A DNA stretch of 64,000 bases from assembly GCF_033343995.1 (NCBI RefSeq), contig NZ_CP137573.1, positions 7,287,001 to 7,351,000 on the forward strand. The letters are read 5' to 3'. This document shows positions 9,868-19,076 of the stretch, piece by piece (position 1 is the first letter of the stretch; each line of letters starts with the position of its first letter). The stretch comes from Streptomyces sp. HUAS YS2 (lineage in GTDB: Bacteria > Actinomycetota > Actinomycetes > Streptomycetales > Streptomycetaceae). The notes beneath the pieces were generated by a model, which did no database searches, was not told the DNA's origin, and saw only the letters and a program-made list of their open reading frames with translations. The position numbers and the translations under genes are program-made.

Positions 9868-12768
9868 TCAGCTCTCCAGGGCCCGGCGGAGGCCGTTGCG
9901 GTCCGTGCCGAGCTTGGTGAAGACCGCGGAGAGGAGCTCCGACACCGTCTGGGCGTCGCTCCGCATCTCCTTGGCGATCGCCGCGGTCGTGAGACCCTCT
10001 GCCGCGAGCCTCGCGGCCTCGGTCTCCGACACCGTGAGGGAGTCCTGCTCCGAGGTGTGCAGGCGACGGGGGCGCAGACCCGCGGCGGCGAGCAGTGTGC
10101 GGGTACGGGAGGCCAGCGCATCGGCGCCGCAGACCGTGGCGGCCTCCATGCCCCGGTACAACTGCTGCGCCGCCTGGTGCTGGTCGCCGATCGCGTACAG
10201 GGCCGTGCCGTGCTCGACGAGCGCGTGGGCCAGTTCGTACGCCGCGGGCGACTGTTCCAGATGAACGACCGCCTCGTGGAGGAGCGAGGCCGCCCGGGTC
10301 GGGTCCGCCGTCGCGGCCTCGACGCGCAGCGCGTGGCCGATGATGCTGGGCACCCCGAACGCGCGGGCCCGCGCCACCGCCTCGGCGGCCGTCGCCGCGG
10401 CCTGCTTCGGTGCGTCGGCCGCCTCCGCGAGCGCCAGGTCCAGCTGCCACGGGCTCCAGGACGGGTTCCGGATCCCGCGCAGGTCGAGCCGCCGGCCCGC
10501 CGCGGTGAGCTGCTTCCGCGCCTCGCCGAACCGGCGCTGGGCCAGCAGCAGCTTGCCGTACACGGCCTGCGGGTCGGGGTACACGATGGCGCGCGGGAAC
10601 CCGTTCGCCAGACCGTACCGGCGCGCCACCTCCTCGGCCTCCTCGATGTTGCCCCGGGCGATGAGCGTCTCGATCAGCGTGCCGACCGCGTACCACTGGG
10701 CCGGGATGTCGTGACCGATCCGTTCGGCGATCTCCAGCCCGTTGCGCACGAAGTCCTCGGCCTCGACGAGGCGTCCGCGCCGGTAGCGCACGTACCCGAG
10801 CAGCGTGTACAGGAACGACAGGTGGGCGCCGCGCCAGCCCTTCAGCTCGAAGTCGACGATGCCCTTGTTGAACAGCTCCTCCGCCCGACCGGGCTGGTCG
10901 CAGTACATGAGCGCGATGGCGACGACGGCCGGGACCTCGAAGCCGAAGTCCTGGTCGGTCCAGCTCATACCGCCCTCGAGCGCCTGGTCCGCGTATTCGA
11001 GCGCGGTGGCGGCCGGTTCGCAGCGCAGCGTCGAGTCCCACGCCCGCAGGCCGAGGATGTGCCGCTCGGCCAGACCCCGGCCGGTGAGCCGCTTGGCGAA
11101 CTGGGCGAGCAGCCGCGACCTGGCGGGCGAGTTCTCCTCGTCGGCACGCACCGAGTTCCACTTGAACTGCTCCGCCTGCATGCGCAGCCGCGTGCGCGCA
11201 CTGGTGGCCCGCCGGGCCTCCTCGGAGAGCAGCTCGGAGGCCGACTCCAGCCGGCCCGAGTGGGCCATGGCCTGCGCCAGCCGGTACGTGATCGCCTCGC
11301 GGAGGTTCGACTCGATGTCCGGCTCCTCCAGGGCCGCCTGGAGCTGGTTGATCGTCGTCAGCGGGTCGTGCAGGAGGTTCGCCGAGCCGAGCTCGAACAG
11401 CACCTCGGCGCGGTCCTCCGCGTCCGGGGGCTCGCGCAGCGCCCGCGTCAGATAGCGCCGTGCGGCGTCCGGCGCGCCCGCCGAGAAGCTGTCACGAGCG
11501 GCCTGGCGCAGCTGCTGCACGACCCACGGGTCGCCCTCGGGGTGCATCTCCAGTAAATGCCGCGCCGCGGACGAGGCGCCGTACCCGTCGTTGATGAGGG
11601 CCTGCGCCGCCATGCCGTGCATCGCGACGCGCACGCCCGGCGGGATCGACCGGTACACGGCGGTGGCGACGAGCGGGTGGAAGAACTCGACGACCTCCTG
11701 GCGGCGCATGTTGGTGAGCACCGTCAGGATGCGGGCGCCTCGGAGCAGTTCGATGGAGTCGGCGACCTGGGCCTCGCCCAGCGCCGCGACCCCGCCGACG
11801 ATGTTGGTCGGTACGGCGGTGCCGAGCACCGCTGCGGCCCAGGCGAACCGCACGGTGGACGGCCCGAGTTGTTCGAGCCGCTCGACGAGTCCGTTGCCCT
11901 TGACCGCGGAGGCCAGGTCGCGCAGCTGCCCGATGCTGTCCTGGTGCGGCTGCAGTCCGCGCTCCCGGCCCTTCATCGCCAGCTCGACGACCTCGAAGGG
12001 GTTGCCGCCGCTGATGGCCCAGCACTCGCGGCAGAACACGTCGTCGGCGCCGGACCCGAGCGTCTCGCGCACGATGCGCGCCACCGCGCCGGTGGTGAGC
12101 GGGGACAGTTCGTGCGGACGCGCCCCGCGCCGCCCCATCAGCGACCGCAGGGCGGCCGCGTCCGTGGGGATCTCCTCCTGACGGCAGGCCACCATGATGA
12201 CCATGCCCAGCTCCTCGGCCCGCCCCGCGAACGAGGTGAGCCAGGCCAGCGACTCCGCGTCCGCCCAGTGGGCGTCGTCGAGCACGAGGACGACCGGCGC
12301 GCTGCGCACCGTCAACTGGGTGACCACCCAGTCCAGTCCGTCGCGCACACCCTGCGGGTCGGGCGCCGACGGCCCCTGCGGGGAGGCGGTGAGACCGAGC
12401 GCCGGAGCGACGATCGGGTACCAGTTGCCGAGCGCGGTCTGCCGCTCCTCCTCGCTCATCGCCGCGAACGTGGGCTGCATGAGCTGGCGCATCACATGGA
12501 ACGGGACCTGCCGCTCCTGCTCACCGCCGCGCGCGAACAGCACCGTGCAGCCGCGCTCGGCCGCGTACCGCCGGGCCTCGTACAGCAGCGTCGTCTTGCC
12601 CATGCCCGCGGAGCCGGCGAACGTGAGCACGCCGCCGCGTCGGGCCGCCGGGCCGAGGTCGGAGCTGCCGCGCAGCTCGTCCACGGCGCGGTGGATGTCG
12701 AGTACCTCGGACTCCCGTTCGAGCAGCGGGTGTGTGGTCTCGCCCCTGGGTTCCGTGACAGATGACAT
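9868..12768 (-). CDS. LAL-family (LuxR large ATP-binding) transcriptional regulator
   Basis: Start chosen at ATG 12768 because GGAGGGG lies 6 bases upstream; an in-frame ATG 78 bases earlier has no ribosome site. The 966-residue protein has a Walker A motif GSAGMGKT (residues 52-59) and a Walker B segment VVLVLDDAHWAD. A long alpha-helical, TPR-like middle follows. The C-terminus is LuxR-like (LTVSETEAARLAAEGLTTAAIA), although its recognition helix is less canonical than usual. LAL proteins commonly activate polyketide or peptide clusters. Codon 405 is TTA (11554-11556), so translation should need the bldA leucyl-tRNA. It converges on the NRPS operon and lies upstream of the terpene/P450 pair in the same orientation, so it may control either. 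Confidence 0.9.
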   Translation of the reverse strand: MSSVTEPRGETTHPLLERESEVLDIHRAVDELRGSSDLGPAARRGGVLTFAGSAGMGKTTLLYEARRYAAERGCTVLFARGGEQERQVPFHVMRQLMQPTFAAMSEEERQTALGNWYPIVAPALGLTASPQGPSAPDPQGVRDGLDWVVTQLTVRSAPVVLVLDDAHWADAESLAWLTSFAGRAEELGMVIMVACRQEEIPTDAAALRSLMGRRGARPHELSPLTTGAVARIVRETLGSGADDVFCRECWAISGGNPFEVVELAMKGRERGLQPHQDSIGQLRDLASAVKGNGLVERLEQLGPSTVRFAWAAAVLGTAVPTNIVGGVAALGEAQVADSIELLRGARILTVLTNMRRQEVVEFFHPLVATAVYRSIPPGVRVAMHGMAAQALINDGYGASSAARHLLEMHPEGDPWVVQQLRQAARDSFSAGAPDAARRYLTRALREPPDAEDRAEVLFELGSANLLHDPLTTINQLQAALEEPDIESNLREAITYRLAQAMAHSGRLESASELLSEEARRATSARTRLRMQAEQFKWNSVRADEENSPARSRLLAQFAKRLTGRGLAERHILGLRAWDSTLRCEPAATALEYADQALEGGMSWTDQDFGFEVPAVVAIALMYCDQPGRAEELFNKGIVDFELKGWRGAHLSFLYTLLGYVRYRRGRLVEAEDFVRNGLEIAERIGHDIPAQWYAVGTLIETLIARGNIEEAEEVARRYGLANGFPRAIVYPDPQAVYGKLLLAQRRFGEARKQLTAAGRRLDLRGIRNPSWSPWQLDLALAEAADAPKQAAATAAEAVARARAFGVPSIIGHALRVEAATADPTRAASLLHEAVVHLEQSPAAYELAHALVEHGTALYAIGDQHQAAQQLYRGMEAATVCGADALASRTRTLLAAAGLRPRRLHTSEQDSLTVSETEAARLAAEGLTTAAIAKEMRSDAQTVSELLSAVFTKLGTDRNGLRRALES

Positions 12769-12854
12769 TCCCGCCCCTCCTGCGTGTGCGGCCGAGTGTA
12801 TGACCTCCGGGGCGTGTCGGCGCGGTTTCGCTCCGTATTCTTTCAACCCGCCCT

Positions 12855-12876
12855 GTACACAGGTGAGATGGTGTAC
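12855..12876. promoter_or_regulatory. Inverted repeat upstream of the LAL regulator
   Basis: GTACAC (12855-12860) and GTGTAC (12871-12876) form perfect 6-bp arms around a 10-bp spacer, about 90-110 bases upstream of the LAL start and 40 bases past the P450 stop. It could be a regulator-binding site or a weak hairpin ending the P450 transcript. No well-spaced -35/-10 pair is evident beside it. Confidence 0.3.
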
Positions 12877-12916
12877 CGTGCGCGCTTCGCCGCTGGTCCG
12901 GCGCGTTTCGGCCCGG

Positions 12917-14290
12917 TCAGCGGCGCGCCACGGGGATCATCGGCAGCGAACTGGGCTGAGGGATGCCGGCCGGGAGTTCGCGGACCTCGACCCCCGGCGC
13001 GGGAGTCAGCCGCCAGCGGCGTGCCACGCTCGCCACCGCCGCCAGGATCTCCGCCACGGCGAAGGAGTCGCCGATGCACTTGTGCTGACCGGCACCGAAC
13101 GGGATGTACCGGTGGGAGCGCGTCGCCTCCCCGCCCTCCTTCTCCCAGCGGTCCGGGTCGAACACCGTCGGGTCGCCGTACAGCGCGGGGTCCCGGTGCA
13201 GGGCGTACGGGCTGTAGCCGACCTCCGCGCCCTCCGGGATCCTGACCCCGCCGAGGACCAGCGGGGCCAGCGCGCGCCGGGTGAACAACAGCGGGGAGTG
13301 CAGCCGCAGCGCCTCCTGGAACACGTTGCGCGTGTACGTGAGCTCCGCGAGGTCCTCGGGGCGTACCGGCCGCTCCCCGACCACCCGGTCGACCTCGTCC
13401 TGCACCCGCTCCTGGGCCTCGGGGTGCCGGCCGAGCTCGTGGAAGATCCAGGCGAGGGTGGTCGCGGAGGTCTCCGTCCCCGCGAACATGATGGAGATGA
13501 CCTCGTCGCGCACCTGCTCGGGACTCATCGCCGCGCCCGTCTCGGGGTCCCTGGAGGAGAGGATCAGATGCAGGGCGTCCCGGCCGTCCGAGTCCTCGAG
13601 CCGGTACTGCGCGATCACGTCGTCGATGACCTGTCGCAGCCGCGCGGCGGCGGCGTCGAAGCGCCGGTTCATCGGGACGGGCAGCCGGTCCAGGGCCTTG
13701 GGCATGACGGCGCGCAGGAGCATGCCCTCCAGCACGACGGGCAGGGAGCGGTGCACCTCGTCGGCGGCGGCCTGGCTCAGGTCCCCGGAGAACATCATGT
13801 CGGCGACCGACTGCATCGCGTAGCGACGCGTGTCGGTGACCACCGAGACCTCGCGGCCGTCCGTCCACGACGCCGACATCTCCTCGGCGTTGCGGCACAT
13901 GGCCTTGGTGAAGTCGGCGATGTGGTCACGGTGGAACGCCGGCTGCATCATCCGGCGCTGCTTGCGGTGGAACTCGCCGTCCGTCGTCACGAGGCCGTTG
14001 CCGAACATCGGACGCAGCCGCTCGAAGACCCGGCCGCGGCCGAACTGCCGGGCCTGCTGGACGAGTACGGCGTGCACGTGCTCGGGGCTGGTGGCCACGT
14101 ACACGGGCCAGGTGCCGATGTCGAGCCGCACGATGTCGCCGTGCTCCCGCAGCGACTCCAGGAAGCCGATCGGCTGTCGCCAGAGCTGCAGGGCGTGGCC
14201 CAGCAGCGGCAGCCGGCCGGGCGCGGGGGCGGCCGGGACCGCCGTCGAGGACTGTTCTTCCACATGTGCCACGGGCCGACTCCCCGTCAT
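12917..14290 (-). CDS. Cytochrome P450 paired with a terpene synthase
   Basis: A 457-residue P450 starting at ATG 14290, which overlaps the terpene synthase stop (ATGA), so the two are translationally coupled. Recognisable elements are the N-terminal PLLGHA proline region, the oxygen-activating I-helix AGTETSATT, the ExxR of the K-helix (EALRLH) and the haem loop PFGAGQHKCIGD with Cys405 as the axial ligand. No membrane anchor is present, so it is a soluble bacterial enzyme needing separate ferredoxin and reductase, neither of which is nearby. It resembles sesquiterpene-oxidising P450s such as those paired with pentalenene or epi-isozizaene synthases. It should hydroxylate the hydrocarbon made by its neighbour. 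Confidence 0.92.
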   Translation of the reverse strand: MTGSRPVAHVEEQSSTAVPAAPAPGRLPLLGHALQLWRQPIGFLESLREHGDIVRLDIGTWPVYVATSPEHVHAVLVQQARQFGRGRVFERLRPMFGNGLVTTDGEFHRKQRRMMQPAFHRDHIADFTKAMCRNAEEMSASWTDGREVSVVTDTRRYAMQSVADMMFSGDLSQAAADEVHRSLPVVLEGMLLRAVMPKALDRLPVPMNRRFDAAAARLRQVIDDVIAQYRLEDSDGRDALHLILSSRDPETGAAMSPEQVRDEVISIMFAGTETSATTLAWIFHELGRHPEAQERVQDEVDRVVGERPVRPEDLAELTYTRNVFQEALRLHSPLLFTRRALAPLVLGGVRIPEGAEVGYSPYALHRDPALYGDPTVFDPDRWEKEGGEATRSHRYIPFGAGQHKCIGDSFAVAEILAAVASVARRWRLTPAPGVEVRELPAGIPQPSSLPMIPVARR

Positions 14291-15324
14291 GCCACCGAGA
14301 CCAGATCCGGGCGGGTGTACGCGGACTCCAGCCCGGCCGCGAACCGTTCGTCGCTGTATCGCGTGCACTCGTAACGCTGCCACAGGTCCGCGCCGATCAT
14401 CCAGTCCTCGTAGGTGCGCAGGCACCGGGAGATCGCGTCGCGCAGGGCGGGGTCCGTCCCCCGACCGGCGTCCAGAGCATGGAACAGGCGCTGCTTCGCG
14501 GCCAGATAGTCCTCGATCCGGAGCTGGATGCGGTTCTCGACCTCGTGCACGGCCTCGCGCAGCGAGAGCCCCTGCCGGGCGGAGATCAGGGAGACCAGGT
14601 TGTTGGTGTCCCCGCAGGCGTACTCCTTCGGCAGCGAGAACACGTCGTTGCCCCAGGAGATGACGTCCAGGGTGCTCGCCACGGCCTCCTGGAAGTCCGG
14701 GAGTTCGATGATCCGCGGCGGCAGGTCGATGCCGAGACCCGCCTCGACCATGTCCATCATCGGCAGGAGCTGGGAGCTGTTGCGGCGCATCAGGACGTAG
14801 TCCTCGACGGTGGGGCGGCCGTCGGTCCCGCGGTTGCCCGCCTCCTGGTCCAGCGAGCGCAGCACCAGCCGGACGTGCGCGCGGTAACGGGCCGCGCAGG
14901 CCTCGGACATCCCGGAGACGATGCGCCCGCAGACGTCGACGAAGCCGCTCACCAACGGGTTGCGCTCGTCCCCGGACTCCTCGGCCCTGCCGGTGTCCAG
15001 GTACGCGGTGATGGCGCCCACGACGGGGCGCCAGGCCGCCAGCTGGCCGTTGCGTATGAGGTGGTCGTGCTGGTCGTCGAGCACGAACGACCAGGCCATC
15101 CACTCGGCCAGCAGGGCGACCCGTTCGTACGGCACGTCGCCGCTGACCCGGCCGGCCAGGTGGCCGCAGCCGATGCCGGAGAACTGCTCGAGGGCGTCGG
15201 TCACGAGCCCGTGCCGGACCACCCAGGCGGTGGCCTCCTCGTTGGCACGCGCCGCCTGAGGGTGCTTCGCGTTGCCGAACGGCAGGTGAAAATCAGGGAC
15301 GGAGAAATTGTCGAGCCGGTTCAT
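14287..15324 (-). CDS. Class I terpene synthase (probable sesquiterpene cyclase)
   Basis: ATG 15324 sits behind GGGGGGAAGA, giving 345 residues, the usual size for a bacterial single-domain terpene cyclase. The aspartate-rich magnesium motif is D83-D-Q-H-D87. The NSE/DTE triad is N226-D-V-F-S230-L-P-K-E234, and the C-terminal RY pair appears in WQRYECTRYS. Both metal motifs are intact, so it should ionise an isoprenyl diphosphate. Farnesyl diphosphate is the most common substrate in this size class, but geranyl or geranylgeranyl diphosphate cannot be excluded. It is the first gene of a two-gene operon with the P450. The product is not predictable by eye. Confidence 0.93.
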   Translation of the reverse strand: MNRLDNFSVPDFHLPFGNAKHPQAARANEEATAWVVRHGLVTDALEQFSGIGCGHLAGRVSGDVPYERVALLAEWMAWSFVLDDQHDHLIRNGQLAAWRPVVGAITAYLDTGRAEESGDERNPLVSGFVDVCGRIVSGMSEACAARYRAHVRLVLRSLDQEAGNRGTDGRPTVEDYVLMRRNSSQLLPMMDMVEAGLGIDLPPRIIELPDFQEAVASTLDVISWGNDVFSLPKEYACGDTNNLVSLISARQGLSLREAVHEVENRIQLRIEDYLAAKQRLFHALDAGRGTDPALRDAISRCLRTYEDWMIGADLWQRYECTRYSDERFAAGLESAYTRPDLVSVA

Positions 15325-15422
15325 TCTTCCCCCCAGCGTGAAAGAGTTCGCCTGGTGTGCCGATGCCGCCCCCGCGCCGCTCTTATGGACCTCCCGCAGC
15401 CTGACCTGCCTAGTTGTCAGGT

Positions 15423-15453
15423 AATTAACCCTCAGTGGGGAGCGGACTGTCAA
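15423..15453 (-). promoter_or_regulatory. Candidate promoter of the terpene synthase operon
   Basis: On the minus strand, TTGACA (15453-15448) is followed by TTAATT (15428-15423) with a 19-base spacer. This is about 100 bases upstream of the terpene synthase start, in a locally A+T-rich patch unusual for this genome. The -35 match is perfect; the spacer is longer than the 16-18 preferred by HrdB-type holoenzyme. Confidence 0.35.
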
Positions 15454-15479
15454 TGCGGGACGGCCGAAGTCGGTGACTG

Positions 15480-16255
15480 ATCGTAAACCATCAATGACGT
15501 CAAGGGGGTTGGGTATGCGACGGGCATATTCGGTGGCACCGCGGCGGCGCCGTGCGGCCGTTGGCGGGTGGAGACACCCAACGAGCCCACTGTGACGTGG
15601 AGTTCGTCCGTGGTGGGGGAGTGGCGCGGGGGCGGTTCCGGGTCGTCACGGGGAGGGGTGACGTGGCGGTTGCTTTGCTGCCTTTCCTTCAGCGAATTGC
15701 CCGCGAAGGGCCTCGACGGAGGGGAATTGGGCGAGGCTTCTCCGGATGCCACGGAACAGCTCCCGGTATTGCGTCGGATTCCCGTTCCGTCGGGCAGGTC
15801 CGGTCATTGGAGGGCACCCGGGCGGTCCGTTCCGAAGCCACTCGAAAGGGCGTGGATGCGGATAGGGGCGCGGAACTCGCGGCACGGAACGACCCTCCCG
15901 GCGTTCGTGAACCGCCAGTGGTACGGGGCGTGATCGCCGCACCCGGCGGACCGACCGCGCCGCCGGGCGGACGTCGCCCGCTCCCGACCGGACGGAAAGA
16001 TCGACGGCGACGGCTTCGGTCGTTCAGTGCTGAACAGTAGAACCGGAAAGAAGAACGGCGTTCAAAAAGAGACACTTCCCTCCGCCTGGCCGCGAATTCG
16101 CCGCGAAGGTGCTGCGGGCGTCCGGTACGACGGTGCCGCGCCGGTTGAACTGCGCGATCGCGGCGCGGAAAGGAGATTGCGACGATCTGCGGGTGCAAGC
16201 GTCCGGGCCGCCGGAGGCGAGCGTTCGAGACACGCGGCGCCAGTGCCGAAACGCG
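15480..16255. other. Long intergenic stretch without a convincing gene
   Basis: Nearly 800 bases between the terpene synthase promoter region and the gap terminator contain only short reading frames on both strands. None has a ribosome site, recognisable domain or sustained codon bias. Several A-rich runs, such as GGAAAGAAGAACGG near 16045, stand out from the surrounding composition. A palindrome GTTCAG-TG-CTGAAC lies at 16022-16035. The stretch could hold a decayed gene, a small RNA or long untranslated leaders; nothing in it supports a definite call. Confidence 0.5.
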
Positions 16256-16288
16256 CCCGCCCGGACCGGCGGTGCCGGTCCGGGCGGG
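16256..16288 (-). terminator. Hairpin terminator downstream of gap
   Basis: Perfect 14-bp stem, CCCGCCCGGACCGG (16256-16269) and its complement (16275-16288), around a 5-base loop. It begins 41 bases beyond the gap stop codon. No T-tract follows, which is normal for Streptomyces terminators. Confidence 0.75.
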
Positions 16289-16329
16289 ACGGGTGACGGG
16301 CGGGGCGTCGGGGTCGACGGCCCGGAGGG

Positions 16330-17775
16330 TCAGACCTGGGGAGCCGGGAAGGTCGGGTACTCGACGCCGGAGACGTGCTGGACGACCCGGATGACCTGGC
16401 AGGAGTAGCCGAACTCGTTGTCGTACCACAGGTACAGGATCGCGTTGTCGCCGTCGACCTTGGTCGCGCCGGCGTCGACGATCGAGGAGTGGCGCGAGCC
16501 GACGAAGTCCATGGACACGGCGTCGGGGGCCGTGGTGAAGTCGATCTGGCGCTTCAGCGGCGAGTGCAGCGAGACGTCGCGGAGGTACTCGAGGACCTCG
16601 TCGCGGGTGGTCTCGCGGCCCAGGCGCAGGCTCAGGATCGCGATCGAGACGTCCGGGACGGGGACGCGGATCGAGCTGCCGGTGATGGGCGCCTTCAGCT
16701 CGGGCAGCGCCTTGGCCACGGCGGAGGCGGCGCCCGTCTCCGTGATGACCATGTTGAGCGGCGCGGAGCGGCCGCGGCGGTCGGCCTTGTGGTAGTTGTC
16801 CAGAAGGTTCTGGTCGTTGGTGAACGAGTGGACCGTCTCCACGTGGCCGCGCAGCACACCGTACTCGTCGTCCATGGCCTTCAGCGGCGGGACGATGGCG
16901 TTGGTGGTGCAGGAGGCGCAGGACAGGATCTGCTCGTCCGGCTTGATCGTGTCGTGGTTGACGCCGTGCACGATGTTCGGGACGTCGCCCTTGCCCGGGG
17001 CGGTCAGGACGACCTTGTCGATGCCGGGGCGCAGGTGCTTCGACAGGCCCTCGCGGTCACGCCACTTGCCCGTGTTGTCGATCAGGATGGCGTTGTCGAT
17101 CCCGTACGCCGTGTAGTCGACCTCGGACGGGTCGTTGGCGTAGATGACCTTGATCTCGTTGCCGTTGGCGACGATCGTGCTGTTCGCCTCGTCGACGGTG
17201 ATCGTGCCCTGGAACTGGCCGTGGATCGAGTCGCGGCGCAGCAGCGAGGCGCGCTTGACCAGGTCCTGGTCGCCGCCACCGCGGACGACGATGGCGCGCA
17301 GCCGCAGCCCGTTGCCGGAGCCGGCCTTCTCGATGAGCAGGCGGGCGACCAGGCGGCCGATGCGGCCGAAGCCGTACAGGACGACGTCGCGGCCGTCCTG
17401 GCGCTCGATCTTGTTGTCGCCCGTGGCGCCGGCCACGGCCTGCGCGGTGAAGGCCTCCACCGACAGACCCTGGTCGTCGGCCTTGTACTCCGCGGCCAGC
17501 ATGCCGATGTCGATCTGGGAGGGGCCCAGGTCCAGCGTGGTCAGAGCCTGCAGGAACGGCAGGGTCTCGGTGACCGAGAGCTCCTCGCCGGCGATCTGCC
17601 GGGCGAATCGGTGGGTCTTGAGGATGCTGACCACCGACTTGTTCACCAGGGAGCGGCTGTGCAGCAGGACCGTGACGTCCTGCTCACGGTGCAGCTTCCC
17701 GATGATCGGGATCATCGACTCCGCGATCTCCTCGCGGTGCTTCCAGTTGGTGAACGAGTCGTCTTTGACAGTCAC
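16330..17775 (-). CDS. gap: Glyceraldehyde-3-phosphate dehydrogenase, long form
   Basis: A 481-residue protein from GTG 17775. The N-terminal 125 residues precede a standard GAPDH core with the NAD(P)-binding motif VLYGFGRIGRLVARLL and the catalytic SCASCTTN, nucleophile Cys289. WYDNEFGYSCQ near the C-terminus is the conserved nicotinamide-site stretch. GAPDH oxidises glyceraldehyde-3-phosphate to 1,3-bisphosphoglycerate in the cytosol. The extra N-terminal domain places it in the longer actinobacterial/proteobacterial class, distinct from the roughly 335-residue glycolytic enzyme usually found with pgk and tpi. The gene stands alone here, without other glycolytic genes, and so may serve gluconeogenesis or a secondary role. 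A terminator follows. Confidence 0.95.
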   Translation of the reverse strand: MTVKDDSFTNWKHREEIAESMIPIIGKLHREQDVTVLLHSRSLVNKSVVSILKTHRFARQIAGEELSVTETLPFLQALTTLDLGPSQIDIGMLAAEYKADDQGLSVEAFTAQAVAGATGDNKIERQDGRDVVLYGFGRIGRLVARLLIEKAGSGNGLRLRAIVVRGGGDQDLVKRASLLRRDSIHGQFQGTITVDEANSTIVANGNEIKVIYANDPSEVDYTAYGIDNAILIDNTGKWRDREGLSKHLRPGIDKVVLTAPGKGDVPNIVHGVNHDTIKPDEQILSCASCTTNAIVPPLKAMDDEYGVLRGHVETVHSFTNDQNLLDNYHKADRRGRSAPLNMVITETGAASAVAKALPELKAPITGSSIRVPVPDVSIAILSLRLGRETTRDEVLEYLRDVSLHSPLKRQIDFTTAPDAVSMDFVGSRHSSIVDAGATKVDGDNAILYLWYDNEFGYSCQVIRVVQHVSGVEYPTFPAPQV

Positions 17776-17818
17776 AGGATTATCTTTCGAGCTAGGCGGC
17801 GCTCATATGCTAACCCGT

Positions 17819-17842
17819 CCCCCATTTGATCGATCAAGGGGG
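17819..17842 (-). promoter_or_regulatory. Palindrome between the FMN oxidase and gap
   Basis: A 12-bp perfect palindrome, TTGATCGATCAA (17826-17837), flanked by CCCCC and GGGGG. It can fold as a hairpin ending the upstream oxidase gene (stop at 17849). On the minus strand TTGATC could also be a -35 element for gap, with TAGCAT about 19 bases further on. Terminator, operator and promoter readings all fit. Confidence 0.45.
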
Positions 17843-17848
17843 TAGGGC

Positions 17849-19015
17849 TCAGAGGTGACGCAGCGCACCCTCCGCGCGCAGGTCGGCGAGCGTGGGATAA
17901 CCGTCCACGGCCATGAGCAGGTCGGCCTCGGCGAGCAGCGACCGCAGCACATGGACGATCCCGGCGGCGCCGCCGAGGGCCGCGCCGTACACGTACGGCC
18001 GGCCCACGCCCACCGCCGTCGCGCCGAGTGCCAGCGCCTTGACCACGTCCGCGCCCGAGCGCACCCCGGAGTCGAACAGCACCGGAAGCCCCTCGGCGGC
18101 CTCCACCACGCCCGGCAGCATGTCGAGCGCGGCCAGGCCGCCGTCGGCCTGCCGGCCGCCGTGGGTGGAGCAGTACAGGCCGTCGACGCCGCCGTCCCGG
18201 GCCCGGCGCGCGTCCTCGGGGTGGCAGATGCCCTTGAGGATCAGCGGCAGATCGGTCAGGGAACGCAGCCAGGGCAGGTCGTCCCAGGTCAGCGGGTTGC
18301 CGAAGACGGACACCCACTCCATGACCGCGGCCTGCGGACTGCTCTCCGGGGAGTCCTTCAGCCGGGCCCGGAACACCGGGTCCGACGTGTAGTTCGCCAG
18401 GCAGTGACCCCGGAGCTGCGGAAAGTTCGAACCGGCCAGGTCCCGAGGCCGCCAGCCGGTGACCCAGGTGTCCAGGGTGACCACGATCCCCTTGAACCCC
18501 GCCGCCTCGGCCCGCCCCACCAGGCTCGCCGCCAGATCGCGGTCCGTGGGCGTGTACAGCTGGAAGAAGCCCGGCGTCCCGCCGAACTCCGCCGCCACCT
18601 GCTCCATCGGGTCCACGCTCAGCGTCGAGGCGACCATCGGCACGCCGGTCCCCGCGGCGGCCTGCGCGGCCGCCAGGTCGCCGTGCCCGTCCTGCGCGCA
18701 CAGTCCGAGCACCCCGACCGGCGCCATGAACAGCGGCGACGGCAGCGTGAGGCCGAACAGGTCCACGCCGAGGTCGCGCTCCTTGGCGCCCACCATCATC
18801 CGCGGCACCAGCCCCCAGCGCTCGAAGGCGCTCACATTGGCGCGCTGAGTGTGCTCGTTGCCCGCGCCCCCGGCCACGTACGACCAGACCGACGGCGGCA
18901 GCGCCGCCTCCGCCCCGGCCTCCAGGCCCGCGAAGGTCATCGGCAGCTCGGGCAGCACCCCGGCGAGCCCGTTGAGGTAGATCTCGTACTGGTAGTCCCC
19001 GAACTGCGCGGCCAT
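17849..19015 (-). CDS. FMN-dependent alpha-hydroxy-acid oxidase (lactate 2-monooxygenase-like)
   Basis: A 388-residue TIM-barrel flavoprotein of the glycolate oxidase/lactate 2-monooxygenase/L-lactate dehydrogenase family. It has the FMN-binding stretches APVGVLGL and LILKGICHPEDA. The catalytic base region reads YCSTHGGRQADGG, with His and Arg present. LFDSGVRSGADVVKALALGA is the phosphate-binding loop. The early segment YVAGGAGNEHTQRAN is also typical. Such enzymes oxidise L-2-hydroxy acids such as lactate to the keto acid or decarboxylated product. The gene is upstream of gap on the same strand but separated from it by a palindrome. Whether it is an oxidase, a monooxygenase or a dehydrogenase cannot be settled by sequence reading. 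Confidence 0.9.
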   Translation of the reverse strand: MAAQFGDYQYEIYLNGLAGVLPELPMTFAGLEAGAEAALPPSVWSYVAGGAGNEHTQRANVSAFERWGLVPRMMVGAKERDLGVDLFGLTLPSPLFMAPVGVLGLCAQDGHGDLAAAQAAAGTGVPMVASTLSVDPMEQVAAEFGGTPGFFQLYTPTDRDLAASLVGRAEAAGFKGIVVTLDTWVTGWRPRDLAGSNFPQLRGHCLANYTSDPVFRARLKDSPESSPQAAVMEWVSVFGNPLTWDDLPWLRSLTDLPLILKGICHPEDARRARDGGVDGLYCSTHGGRQADGGLAALDMLPGVVEAAEGLPVLFDSGVRSGADVVKALALGATAVGVGRPYVYGAALGGAAGIVHVLRSLLAEADLLMAVDGYPTLADLRAEGALRHL

Positions 19016-19076
19016 CCGCCGTCCCCTCCGTCACCTTCGACCCGGCCGACCCGGGCGCGCCGAGGCCACCCTGCCA

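Noticed and set aside
15552..16040. Two overlapping plus-strand ORFs of 162 and 121 codons in the long intergenic region
   Set aside because: No ribosome site, no domain, Arg/Gly-rich composition typical of random high-GC frames; the two overlap in different frames.
17826..17837. TTGATCGATCAA as an attachment site or integration scar
   Set aside because: No tRNA gene, integrase or second copy in the window; it fits better as a hairpin or promoter element between two metabolic genes.
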